This document shows, piece by piece, positions 1 to 10,550 of a DNA stretch of 64,000 nucleotides. The translations under genes and the position numbers were made by a program. The DNA is from Cephalotrichum gorgonifer (Eukaryota; Ascomycota; Sordariomycetes; Microascales; Microascaceae), in assembly GCA_900312665.1 (NCBI GenBank), contig ONZQ02000003.1:1829823-1893822 (forward strand), given 5' to 3'. The notes under the pieces are model-generated. The model searched no databases. It was not told the DNA's origin and saw nothing but the letters and a program-made list of their open reading frames with translations. Each line of letters opens with the position of its first letter. The stretch's first letter is position 1.

Positions 1-766
1 CCCCCCCCCCCCCCTAACTACGTGTCCCGTCCTTGGTGGTACAAGGCTGCTAAGATCGTATCTCGGCTTGCCGCGAGGAGCAGGAGCACCAGAGTCCTGC
101 TACAGCCCAGAATCTTGGCCGCCCCGACCAGTCCTTATCAGGAGCAGCCATGACAATGGCAACACGGAGGCTAAAGGTCTTGTCAGGTAGGTTAATGTCC
201 GCCTGATTTCCGGCTCCCACTCTCACACTTGACTTGCCCATAATTACTTCTTCCCCATTTCTCGCACTGGCTGTCGCGGGCTGGAGCCGCTACTGCAGGT
301 GGAGGAAGGGCCTGGGCCTGAAATTTTAACCCAAGCCTCAATCCTGCCTGCTGGGTCCTTCCCCCCCCTCTCTTCCCCTTGCTCGTTCCTTCCCACAGTC
401 CGGCCCCCCCCACCACGGCCTAACACGCATTTGCGCCACTGTGGTTTTCGGAGAAGAGCAGCGGACCTGCCCTCGCTCACGTCCGGCCGCTAGCTATCGT
501 TCTCACTTTCCCGCGCCCTCCGTCGTCCCATCCACACCTTTCCCTATCCGCTTTTTTCCCTTAAACTTCGCGCCCCTACGTTTCGTGTATACTACCATTA
601 TTCTTCCCCTTTCCCTGCCCTGCCTTCCACCTTAATTCGTCCCACCTTTTTGGCTGTCTTGCCCATCCGCATCCCCTTCCCCGTTACCAATCATCCTTAA
701 GCCTCTTCCTGGGCCTTTCCCATACCAACCAGCGGTCACATATGCGCCGACCCCGAAGCCACCATC
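1..766. other. Gene-free left edge and upstream region of the first gene
   Basis: No convincing coding sequence. The window opens with a run of 14 C. The stretch from about 340 to 720 is pyrimidine-rich, as is common in promoters and 5' leaders of filamentous ascomycetes, and leads into the ATG at 767. The short ORFs here have no recognisable domain and conflict with one another. Confidence 0.6.
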
Positions 767-3313
767 ATGGCAGGCGCAATAGATGACAATGAGCTAATGA
801 GGGTTTGTTCAGTCGGAGGGAATGCGGTATCAGCCTTCCTCTCGTGGCGGCTACAAGCGACCAATGCATGCGATGTTACTCTCGTCTGGAAAGCGGGATA
901 TGACCATGTCTCCCAATATGGCATTTCCATGAAGTAGGCTCCTCCCCCCCCCATCTTCCAGTCGTATTAGTCCTCCCTCGAGGATCTTGCTAACTCAGCC
1001 TTCTCAGGTCCGCTATCTTCGGCAACGAGCGATTCAAACCCCGCCATGGTACGCGACCTCAACCCAACCTTGCCATGGCCCAAGCGAGCAATCCGCTAAT
1101 CAACCCTCCTCTCCCCATAGTTGTCCGTGTCCCCGAAGAAGCCACGGCCGTTGCTCAGGGCCCTTTCGACTACGTGATTCTATGTATAAAAGCGCTTCCG
1201 GACGTCTACGATATCGCCGGCGTCATTGAGTCCGTCGTCACCCCGCAACACACCTGCATCCTAGTTAATACCACACACGCACTCGGTGTCGAGGCCGCCA
1301 TCGAGGAACGCTTCCCCACGAATGTCGTCCTATCACTAGTTTCCGGCGCCGAGGTGTCGCAGCTGGGACAGAGCGAGTTCGAGCACCGAGGCTCCACCGA
1401 GATCTGGGTTGGACCGGCCAACCAGAACGAGCGCATACCCGTGTCGATTCAAGAAGATATGGCGCAGGCGTTAGCGATGACGTTGAGTACGGGCCAGGTC
1501 GATTGCAAGGTGTCTCCGAACATCCGCCAACAGCAGTACGAACGGTTAATTGGGTATGGCCCCCCTCTTTGCCTTCATCCACACACTTCTCCGCATCACA
1601 TCTTGCTAATCTTGACTGTTACATAGTCCTATTGCCTTCCATCCCGCTAGTGTTATCTTCGAAACACCGAATCACGCCGCCCTCCTCGAGAAAGTCGGCG
1701 TTAGAGAATTGGTCTCGGACGTCATCGACGAGCTGCTCCAACTTGCCGACCATCAGAAATGCAAGCTGCCCTCGGACTTCAAGCAGAAGCTGATAGAAGA
1801 CATGACGCACCAGACAGCCGACAGCATAATGTGGCAGGACTATACCGCGAAGCGTCCCATGGAAGTCGAGACGTTCCTTGGAGCACCCGTCAAGCTCGCA
1901 AAGGACGCTGGCATCGCCGTGCCTCGCATCGAAACCCTCTATACCGTACTCCATCACCTTAATGTGGTTAACCGCCAAAGACCCGGACCCACCGGCGGCC
2001 CCGCCTCGCCGAGCACTATGGCTCCCCCTGGATCAAGAGCCCCCTCGCAGAACGGCTTTAGGCCGATGATGAACGGGAATGGGCCGAGGGGAGGAGGTCG
2101 TCCCAGGATACCATCTAATATGGGACCTCCGGGGCCACGGAGGGGACCGCCTGTATCCATGCCTAATGGGCCCAACGGCTTCCGGCCGTCGATGAATGGG
2201 CCCCCGAACGGCTACGCAGGATCACGGGCTGGGTCACGGAGGGGTTCAATGGAAGGAGCGGACCTTGAGGAGTTTCAACATCTCTCCCTCTATGAAGGCA
2301 TACCAGAAGGCGGACCGCCGGCGGCCTACAGCCCCGGGGGTGAGTCCGGTGCCGACCTCACCATCCGCGAGAGAGAGCTACAGCTTAGGCAGCGTGAACT
2401 AGCGCTGAGGGAGCAGGAGTTCCGGATGAGGAGGGGCGGTGGCCGTCGCGGCCCGATGTCGGTGCGAGGGAGCGCGCAGATGGGGTTCGATGAAGATGAC
2501 GAAGATGATGAATACGTTGATCCCATGGCAATGACGGGCCAACCCATGATCGACCCGGACAACTTCGACATGATGAGTGTCACGTCCCGCAAGAACAGAA
2601 GGAACACGCCTTCGGCTCGCGAAGTGAGGAATAACCCAGGGTTTGATGGGCCTCCTCCCCCATCCCGAGGCAGCCGGTTTAGACCTTTCGGACGGAACCG
2701 GACGAGTCAGATGAGCAGCGTCCCGTCGGTGGGCGACAACATTCTCGACGACCCTCTTATGGGCTACTCCTCGAATCGATACGGAGCGGTTGACCGCGGG
2801 GCAATGCAGGCCGGGTCTCGGGCCAATTCGCTGACGGCATCGAGGTTGGATGAGTTCCAGCACGGCCAGGGGCAAGGGACCATGAGCATGACCGGAGCTA
2901 TGAACGGGTATATGAACGGGGCCCCGAACGGTGGTGGCGTGAACGGCCAATTCCCGCGACGGACGAGCCAGTCTCCGGGCAATCCGTACAGCCCGTCGAT
3001 AAGAGGGGGGATGAACGGACGGCCGTCGCCGCCGAACGGATACGCCCACCCCGGGTCAATGAATGGGAGGCCGTCGCCGCCGAACGGAGTGCAGCAACCG
3101 GTCCCTCGATACCCCCCCGGGCAGGGGAACTCGGTAGCTCCGCACCAGGTTGAACAACATGCAGGGGTGAGCTCCCTTTACCCGCCACAGCCCAAGAATG
3201 TGCGAAGTCTGACCGGCAGCGCGAGCGCGAGCGCGAACAGTGGTGATTCCGTGCCCTCGCTGAACAGCAGCCAGAGCAGCCTCGGCCAGCGGCCGTCCGT
3301 TGTGGCGCGCTAG
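767..3313 (+). CDS. Ketopantoate-reductase-like (ApbA/PanE) protein with long disordered C-terminal tail
   Basis: Four exons: 767-933, 1008-1048, 1121-1553 and 1627-3313, with GT-AG introns, giving 775 residues. The start has good context (ACCATCATGG). The N-terminus reads MRVCSVGGNAVSAFLSW, a Rossmann-type beta-loop-helix as in the ApbA/PanE family, followed by the helical C-terminal domain (KLIEDMTHQTADSIMWQDY, about residues 270-300) typical of ketopantoate reductases. Enzymes of this family reduce 2-dehydropantoate with NADPH in pantothenate synthesis. Fungal relatives with such a tail (S. pombe Mug72 type) have no firmly known substrate, so the reaction is inferred. After about residue 330 the protein is low-complexity, rich in Pro, Gly, Asn and Arg, with MNG and PSPPNG repeats, a short charged R/E/Q helix (RERELQLRQRELALREQEF) and Ser-rich ends. 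The family is normally about 300-350 residues, so more than half is extension, all in one open exon with no break. Reductase-fold membership is fairly sure; specific function is not. Confidence 0.82.
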
Positions 3314-4726
3314 AGCTAGAACTGGGGTTCTGGAATTCGGTCTATAATCCTATGTCACCCCTCGGCAAGTCTAAGAACTGGACAGCCAACGGCAAACCCA
3401 GCGCTGTCGTCCACTTTTCAACCATACACCCTCCACCATCACTCCGAGACACCGACACTCATTCGCCCCGGACCAACATTCCCTAGGCGTGCATACACCC
3501 GCCCTAACGTACATACGCATTTCTACCTCTTCTCTCTTACACGGGCAAGCGCACAGAGCGCACCGTTATCATCAATAATTACAGCATTAAGGGCGGAACA
3601 CTCTGTCGATTTCAATTTTCTTCTCGCACATATAATGAATGAGCCGGCCCAGCGGGGTGGTATTGGCTGATCCTTGGGGCAGTTCCAGACACGACGTGTT
3701 CTTGTCATCGGGGGGGGCGAGGGCGCGTGAGCAGATTCTTGTGGTGGCAGTCATGGGAACGAACGACTACTCTTGCGAATGGCAGGACAATCGCCCGCAA
3801 ACCTCGCTTCCTCGGAGCACAAGGAGCATTGGCTTGGCGGGACTCTAGACCATTCGCAAGGCATAGCCGTAGACGGGAGACTGAAGACGGACGACATGTT
3901 TGGCTCCCTTCCCGGCCTCGTGTCTATTTCACCCCTTTTTGTTTACTCCAATATCTTGCACCGCCGCGACGAGTGGAAGGAAAGGGGCCTTCGCTATTAG
4001 GCCAGTCGGAGACGATTGGGCTGCCTCCCGAACGAGGCGAAGAATGGGTCGTTTCTTTTGGCCTTCCTCTCCTTGGTTGTTTTCATCTCCTTTGTTTGTT
4101 TTCGGCCTTGTGCTACCTTTTTAAGTCACATTCGCGTTGGTTTGGGAAACGCGGGATTAGGGGGATGGGAAAGGGGAAACCGAAGACATAAATCTTAACT
4201 AGATGGGTAATATTAGTGAGGGAGAGAAAAAGAAAAGCGCATGGCTTTCTTGCCCTTGCCCTTTTGATGAATACGTCTTGCAAGGACTGCTCGTAAACTG
4301 TGAGTGCTGATATGATTGCTGGAGGGTGTGAAAGTGTACTCTCATATAATTTTTACATGTAATTGAGGTCCTGGTCTTTCGGGTTACATGGCGCGACGCG
4401 TCGGAGAGGAGAGTCTTAGAGGGTGTGCCAGGTCGGGTGGGTGGGGCGTCGGTCATGCAAGAAGTAGAGTAGTGTCTAAAGCATGAGTGCAGCTGAAGAT
4501 ACAGTAACATTTAACTAAATACTGGAAGGGGTGGGGTTTATTTACCCCACGTCGAGGCCACCCACTGAAGGCCAACGAGCGCTGTCTCCCACTTGTATAC
4601 CCCCGTACAACTCACACCCACCCCATCTCGTCTTGGTCTCTGGATAGACTGACTACTTGGTCTGGGTCATTTGAACAAGCTTTGGTTTCTCGGGCCTAAT
4701 AACCCCGCCCCCCTAATCCGGATACG
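3314..4726. other. Intergenic region, 1.4 kb
   Basis: Probably contains the 3' UTR and terminator of the reductase-like gene and the promoter of HSK3. The stretch around 3900-4200 is T/G-rich. The ORFs here overlap in all frames and show no recognisable domain. Confidence 0.55.
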
Positions 4727-5289
4727 ATGGCGACGAGGAACTTTGGGAACGCGACACAGCAGATGGGGAGAGGCACAAGTACGGGATATGGCTCCGGGTC
4801 CGGGTCTGGGACTTCGGCGATGAAGACTCGGCAATTGGTATGTATATCCCCCCAGTCTCCTTCTCTCTTTTCCCCATCTCTGTGATCCTCTCCCATCCCA
4901 CCGACAACAGAGGTGCTCGTAGGGAAGAGGGTTCGAAGTTGGGCACTTTTCGCTAACCAAAGACACAGACGCACCTCAACTCCCAGCTCGCTAGGCTGTC
5001 CGCCAACCTGGCTGACACGGAGAACCTGATGACCATGACGGCTGCGCAGGCGGAGGCTATGAGGGGACTGGGGAGTTGGCATGCTGGGCTGTGAGTTTAT
5101 ATTCCCTCCCCTTCACATTCGCGTTCGCATTCTCTCCACATGGGTCTCGCACTTGCCCTTGCATCGAGTCTTGCACTTCCCCACCCCATGACCGTGACGA
5201 ATATTTCTTGTGCTGGAGGCTGATTTGGTAGGTTTATGGCGGCGAGTAAGGTCCTTGGGGAGGAGAGTGCTAGGGAGGCGGAGAGGTGA
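4727..5289 (+). CDS. HSK3: DASH/Dam1 complex subunit Hsk3
   Basis: Three exons: 4727-4837, 4969-5090 and 5232-5289, giving 96 residues. The gene is visible only after splicing. The core QLTHLNSQLARLSANLADTE, then LMTMTAAQAEAMRGLGSWHA, then LFMAASKVLGEE, is the hallmark of Hsk3, the smallest helical subunit of the DASH/Dam1 ring that couples kinetochores to spindle microtubules. Length fits the family (about 70-100). A Gly/Ser/Thr-rich N-terminus (about residues 15-32) precedes one long predicted helix, and the C-terminus is charged (EESAREAERR). Both introns keep frame, and the last codon of exon 2 is split CT|G. The next gene on the right is convergent, more than 1 kb away. Identification is confident; function follows from the family. 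Confidence 0.9.
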
Positions 5290-6330
5290 CGAGGGGGATG
5301 GGGCTGAGGGGGGGTTGAGGGCTGGGGGTCTATGGAAGTTGATATACCAAGTGTCGAAAATCGAAGCCAAGACAAGCGTTGCGCATTCCCGAGGATGAAG
5401 TTTCCGGGTGTGTGTTCTGTCGTTGCGCTCTACCCGTTGTCCGGCGGTGGCTACATGTGAAATCTTGAAATCCACAGGCTCCCTATCATCCTACAGGGCG
5501 GAATGGCAGTAGTGGAGATGCTGGGGTGGTAGGGGAAGAGATCCTTGCTCTTAGCATGTGAGGCGGTGTTCTTTGGGATACTGTACATTTACGCGAACGC
5601 CGTGGTAGGATATTGTGGGATGTAGTGATGGGTGCTGAGTGTTGAAAGCGAACCGAGCAATGGCGGACGTGATGACCTGATCTGTTTTCTATTCTCCATC
5701 TACTCTTCACTCGTAATGGGCGGTGCTATGTCTCGAACGGTATATCGGCCCCCCCGAGAGCTTTCCTACACAGGCTAATATGGTCCACACACCCGGTGGC
5801 TCTGACCCCGCGGTACCATCGAACGAAGGCCGATGGAACAGTGTCCTTCCATTTTTACCCCTTCAAGTTCTCTGGCAGTCGTGGCCGGCGAGGTTGTCGT
5901 GCCCCCCCAAACGTTGTTTCCGAGCCGCGTCCAGGGCGCGCGCTTGTAGGGGTTGACGGGGCGAGCAGGTGGCCTGGTATATGCTGCACGGGTTGTTTCG
6001 CGAGGTTGGATAGAAGTACCGAGGATGACAACGTCGAGTTCGATACTGGCCCCCAGATGCAACGCACTCTGCCGCCTCGAATCCAGTGCCGGGTTGCCTC
6101 GATGGTGGGGCGCTGGAGGACATCCAGCAACATCGCGGCGATACGCAAGCCTGGGGACACCGAGGACCGAGATCCTATCAGTTCTGCGCGCGGATGGCTC
6201 AGAGCGGACGCCCGGCTCAGCAGGTCACTCACTCCCTGACACAACCCCGTCTCAGCACAACACGAGGCGAAGATAACCACTTCACAGCGGCGACAGGCTC
6301 CAGCTTCAAATCCCTCACACAACTCCTTAG
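5290..6330. other. Convergent intergenic region between HSK3 and RPR2
   Basis: GC-rich 1 kb between two convergent 3' ends. Several ORFs of 75-200 codons occur on both strands in conflicting frames (for example + 5796-6239 and - 5855-6454). None shows a domain, and I see no consistent splice model, so I treat it as UTR and spacer. Confidence 0.5.
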
Positions 6331-6855
6331 CTACCGCTCTGGAAGCGTCACTACCCCATCCACATCTCCCTTGACCTCGCCCTCCCGGAACGGGCGCCTC
6401 TTCTGCCTTGCCGCGGAGATGGGGAACCTCTTCTCCCGGCCGCACGTCCCGCACTTCATCACTAGCACATCGGCCCAGGGCTTCTTCCCTCCCCTGCTCC
6501 TATTTTCGACGGAAGAGGTGCACGATGTGCCCTCGACGAGAAGGGTATCGCAGTACTTGCAGATGGTCCGCTTGATGGACGGGTCGATCCGGATCTGGGT
6601 CTTGAGGGAGACGGCGCGCAGGTCTGAGAGGAGGCGGCGGGACGCGGTGGCGTGTATGTCCTTGTGTGGCTCTCGGGTTTGATCCTGGGCCCCGGGCCCG
6701 GCCTGGGATTCGTCCCAGCTTCCGAGCGCTCGAGGGTGTCCTGAATCCGCAGATGGCGGCGCTTGAGACCCGAGGTAGGCGGCGGCCTGATAGAGATATG
6801 AGAGGCGTGAGTAGATGGCCCTGTTCGGGACTGAGCCCGACTGCTTCTTCGCCAT
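6331..6855 (-). CDS. RPR2: RNase P protein subunit, Rpr2/Rpp21/SNM1 type
   Basis: Single exon of 174 residues, ATG at 6855. The C-terminal half holds the zinc-ribbon domain of Rpr2/Rpp21/Snm1 proteins: CKYC (TICKYCDTLLVEGTSC) followed by LVMCGTCG-type spacing (VMKCGTCGREKRFPI), giving two CxxC knuckles, with the helix ASRRLLSDLRAVSLKTQIRI before them. In this family the N-terminal helices and zinc ribbon bind the RNase P (or MRP) complex that removes 5' leaders of pre-tRNA in the nucleus. Rpr2 and Snm1 are paralogues; which complex it serves cannot be told here, though Rpr2/Rpp21 fits best. It is divergent from SUB2 across a 600-bp shared promoter. Residues 38-62 are a G/S/Q-rich linker. Confidence 0.88.
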   Translation of the reverse strand: MAKKQSGSVPNRAIYSRLSYLYQAAAYLGSQAPPSADSGHPRALGSWDESQAGPGAQDQTREPHKDIHATASRRLLSDLRAVSLKTQIRIDPSIKRTICKYCDTLLVEGTSCTSSVENRSRGGKKPWADVLVMKCGTCGREKRFPISAARQKRRPFREGEVKGDVDGVVTLPER

Positions 6856-7455
6856 TCTTGGGCCCTCCTCAGTCTAAGACTTTATTTTAAAAAAAAAAAA
6901 AAAATTGTCTCGGAATTATTGACTCAACAGCTCATACACTATGTGATCTCTTACCTCTAAATTCATTTCAATGTGAAGTGATCCATGCAGCCTGCCTGAA
7001 AGATTCCCTACTACCTCTCATTGGCTATTGACCTCGGTGTGGGCCAGTCATAGCCTTAAGACAAGTCACGTGGGACACGCACCTACCATTGGATCGCGCT
7101 TAATCTTCGGCTCCAGACTCAGCTTCCTAGCTACCAGGATCCCATTCTGCTCGACCGCCGCAGCAACAGCCACTTCGCTCGCCCCCCTTCCGCTCGTGCA
7201 TCTCTATTTACAGCTCGCCAGCCTCGACTCGAGCAAAACTTTTCTCACCACCATTCCAACAAGTCGCAGGCATCCACCACCAAATTTGGCCCTTCGTCAA
7301 TCCACGCGCCGAACTGAACCAGGCGCGAGAAAAGCCTCCCCCCTTGGTCCACCGCCCCATCTCTATCGCCGAGCCCGTCGCCACCGCGTCGCGCGCCCAA
7401 ACTTCCAACAAACCACCCCCGTGTTTCTATTCCATCGCCGGGTCATCTCGCCATC
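6856..7455. promoter_or_regulatory. Shared divergent promoter of RPR2 and SUB2
   Basis: 600 bp between the start codons of two RNA-processing genes transcribed away from each other. It contains a poly(A) run of about 16 at 6888-6903, close to the RPR2 start, an inverted CCAAT box (ATTGG) near 7090, and a pyrimidine-rich stretch before the SUB2 ATG. No defined operator can be assigned from sequence alone. Confidence 0.55.
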
Positions 7456-9669
7456 ATGTCTAACGAGGAAGATCTCATCGACTACTCCGATGAGGAGATC
7501 CAGACAACAGAGCCCGCCGCCGCCGCCAACGGCAAGAAGGCCGAGCTCGCCGCCGCCGGCGCTGTCGACAAGAAGGGCAGCTATGTCGGCATCCACTCCA
7601 CCGGCTTCCGCGACTTCATGCTGAAGCCCGAGCTTCTCCGGGCCATCGGCGACTGTGGTTTCGAGCATCCTTCGGAGGGTTAGTCACTGATATAAAAACC
7701 GTTACCCTAAGTCTTCTACCCCCCCAAATTCTCCAAGCGTCCGTCCATCTCGCAATCGCAAGCATCGCCGCCCCGGTCATCAGCGCCTCTACTCTGGAAT
7801 CCTTGTCGTTTTCGTCGTTTTGCTCTATCCCCGGGATAGATCAGTGGGGCCGGCCACTGCCGCTTGCAGTATCGATTGGCGCATAGCCGGAGGAGAGAGG
7901 GTCTTCTTCTTTTTTTTGGAAACAATCATGAGTGTGCTGGGGGAAGGGGATATTCTGTTCGGCGGGGTCGAGTTCTCCAAAAGCATGTGGCCCTGGGCCA
8001 TGATGTCCTTTTGTTGTTACTCCCCCGCAAACTCATTGGCGGACCTGGCTGAAAAGTCACTGCCATGGGAGATGAGTTCTGATCATCGTCATACCATGTG
8101 GTCGACGTGGCCTCTCTCCCGAGGACTGCGATACGGAACCCAAAACAAAAACACCCCGTCCCGTTCTTCCTCGCCGATCGGTGCTCGCGGAGACACGAGA
8201 CGACCATGGCGGATTCCTTCTTGCCATCACTTGCTTTTCATACATGCTTGTCATCTTACCACATCACCTGGCTTGGCGCTCGTTTCCCACTCCCCCCTCG
8301 ACGACCAATACGCTGCGATGATGGACGGACCTTGCGAGCACGACTCTTCGAGCTCTTGTTACAACTTGGAAATAATCTAACGTTCGATCGGTCCTACAGT
8401 TCAGCAAACCTGTATCCCTCAAGCTCTCCTCGGAGGTGACATCATCTGCCAGGCCAAGTCCGGTCTCGGAAAGACGGCCGTCTTCGTCTTGACCACCCTC
8501 CAGCAGGTCGAGCCGGTGAACGGCGAGGTATCTGTCCTGGTTATGTGCCACACGCGTGAGCTCGCGTTCCAGATCCGCAACGAGTACAACCGATTCAGCA
8601 AGTACATGCCCGACATCAAGACCGGCGTCTTCTACGGTGGTACCCCCATCCAGAAGGACATCGAGACCATCAAGAACAAGGACACCTGCCCCCATATCAT
8701 CGTCGGAACCCCTGGTCGCCTGAACGCCCTCGTTCGCGATAAGATCCTGCGCCTCGGGAGCGTCCGCATTTTCGTGCTCGATGAGTGTGACAAGATGCTT
8801 GACGCCGTCGGTACGTCGCCCTGGTCCCCTAGAAGACCCTGGAAATCGAGCGTGCAACCTAACGTTTTGCAGACATGAGGCGTGATGTCCAGGACATCTT
8901 CCGCGCCACCCCCACCCAGAAGCAGGTCATGATGTTCTCGGCCACGCTCTCGGATGACATCAAGCCCGTCTGCCGGAAGTTCATGCAGAACCCCACGGAG
9001 CACTATGTCGACGAGGACACCAAGCTCACCCTCCACGGACTGCAGCAGTACTACGTGTCTCTCGAGGAGCGCGAGAAGAACCGCAAGCTGAACGAGCTCC
9101 TGGACGATCTCCAGTTCAACCAGGTCATCATCTTCGTGAAGAGCACCCTCCGCGCGACGGAGCTCGACAAGCTCCTCCGGGAGTGCAACTTCCCGTCGAT
9201 CTCCGTCCACTCCGGTGTCAGCCAGGAGGAGCGGTACGTTATGAAATCGTCTCTCTGAAGGTGTTCAAGGGCAGCTACTGACAGACATGTGTGTAGTATC
9301 CGCCGGTACAAGGAGTTCAAGGAGTTCAACAAGCGAATCTGCGTCGCCACCGACGTCTTCGGGCGTGGTATCGATATTGAGCGCATCAACCTTGCCATCA
9401 ACTACGATCTCCCCGGCGACGCCGACTCGTACCTCCACCGCGTCGGTCGTGCGGGCCGATTCGGAACCAAGGGTCTTGCCATCTCGTTCGTCAGCACTGA
9501 CCAGGACAAGGAGGTCCTCAAGTCGATCGAGAAGCGGTTCGAGGTCCCTATCCCGTAAGTAGTGCCCCTTTTCTCCCCCACTCCAGCGGAGGGAAATGGT
9601 ATCCTAACTCACCGAAATAGCGAGTTCCCCGCCGAGGGCATCGATGCCAGCACCTACATGGCCTCGTAG
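7456..9669 (+). CDS. SUB2: ATP-dependent RNA helicase Sub2/UAP56 (DECD-box)
   Basis: Five exons: 7456-7678, 8400-8810, 8873-9233, 9297-9554 and 9621-9669, giving 433 residues, the usual length of Sub2. Motifs in order: Q-motif region (GFRDFMLKPELL), Walker A AKSGLGKT (93-100), TPGR (178-181), DECD (202-205, diagnostic of Sub2/UAP56 rather than eIF4A), SAT (234-236), VFGRGID and HRVGRAGRFG in the second RecA lobe. The acidic N-terminus MSNEEDLIDYSDEE is the conserved UAP56-binding-motif-like start that fungal Sub2 shares. It acts in spliceosome assembly and loads TREX/Yra1 on mRNA for export from the nucleus. Intron 1 is 721 nt, far longer than the others (62-66 nt). All junctions keep frame. 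Near certain. Confidence 0.97.
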
Positions 9670-10400
9670 AGGAAGAATGGACGGATCACAGCCCATACGG
9701 GCAGCGTTGTTTCGTTCTTGTGAACGAGACGCTTCTGCTCGGGGAAAGGGGTGTCTGGCGGCTTTTCTCTGTTTACTAGCTTGGGCCGCGTGACACGGAC
9801 GGACCCAGCTACAAACGAAAAGGAGGAAGAGGTCATGGGCACAGCAGCACTGGCGGAAGAAGGCGGACAGGGAGCACGGTGTTTTTTCATGATTTTTTTT
9901 CCCGTCGTGTAATTAGGAACAGAATGGAAAGGTTGGGGACCAGCAGCGGAGGAGTTTGCCTCCCAGGTGATGCAGTTTTACGTGATGTGTGATTGTGTTG
10001 ATGTCTCTGGGGTGGAGTGATTCCTATTCGAGGCTCTGGATTCGAGCAACTGCCCTCATGATGCCCACCCCTCCCTCCCCCCTTCGTGTCTCTCTGTATC
10101 GCATGCTGCGAGGTCCGATGTTTCCGGTAATGTGAGCATCTCGCGGGTGAGATGCCGGTGCATCCGGGTGGGGATACTACGAAAAGAGGGGGAAGAGGGG
10201 GAGGGAGAGGATCGCGGGGTTCGTAGGGGCATACATTCCAGTGATCGATTCAACTTCCTTCCTTTTGATAACGAAGGTGTGGTGTGGCAGGGCGTGAGCG
10301 CGTCGGGGAGCACTTTACGATTCAATACGTGTGCTCGTGCCGGGGCTCAGTGTTACCATCTCCTTCCAGCGTGCCTCTGTTCCCTCGTTATTGTTTTTTG

Positions 10401-10550
10401 TTCTTCAATTTACGATTTACTTTTTTTTTCTCGGGTGGCACGCCTTCGTCTATTCTTCGATTTACGTTTTACGCTTCACGGTAACACGCCTTCGTCTATT
10501 CTTCGATTTACGTTTACACTTTCCGGTAGCAGGTGTTCGTCTATTCTGCC
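10401..10550. repeat. Imperfect tandem repeat, about 46-bp unit
   Basis: The stretch TTCGTCTATTCTTCGATTTA recurs at 10445 and 10491 (46 bp apart), with a third degenerate copy from 10536 (TTCGTCTATTCTGCC) and a diverged upstream copy at 10401 (TTCTTCAATTTACGATTTAC). The second halves of each unit (ACG...TTC/CACGGTA and TTTCCGGTA) also align. It lies in the 3' flank of SUB2, and no coding role is seen. Confidence 0.8.

Noticed and set aside
1..20. C run followed by CTAA, resembling a telomere
   Set aside because: Only a homopolymer and a single CCCTAA-like word; no tandem TTAGGG/CCCTAA repeat.
5796..6454. Overlapping ORFs on both strands between HSK3 and RPR2
   Set aside because: Mutually conflicting frames, no domain and no consistent intron model.
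7990..8085. Possible C/D snoRNA in SUB2 intron 1 (ATGATGT ... CTGA)
   Set aside because: Box C is imperfect, no terminal stem and no guide region that I can support.
8264..9210. Long antisense ORFs over SUB2 exons
   Set aside because: Shadows of the helicase coding sequence caused by high third-position GC.
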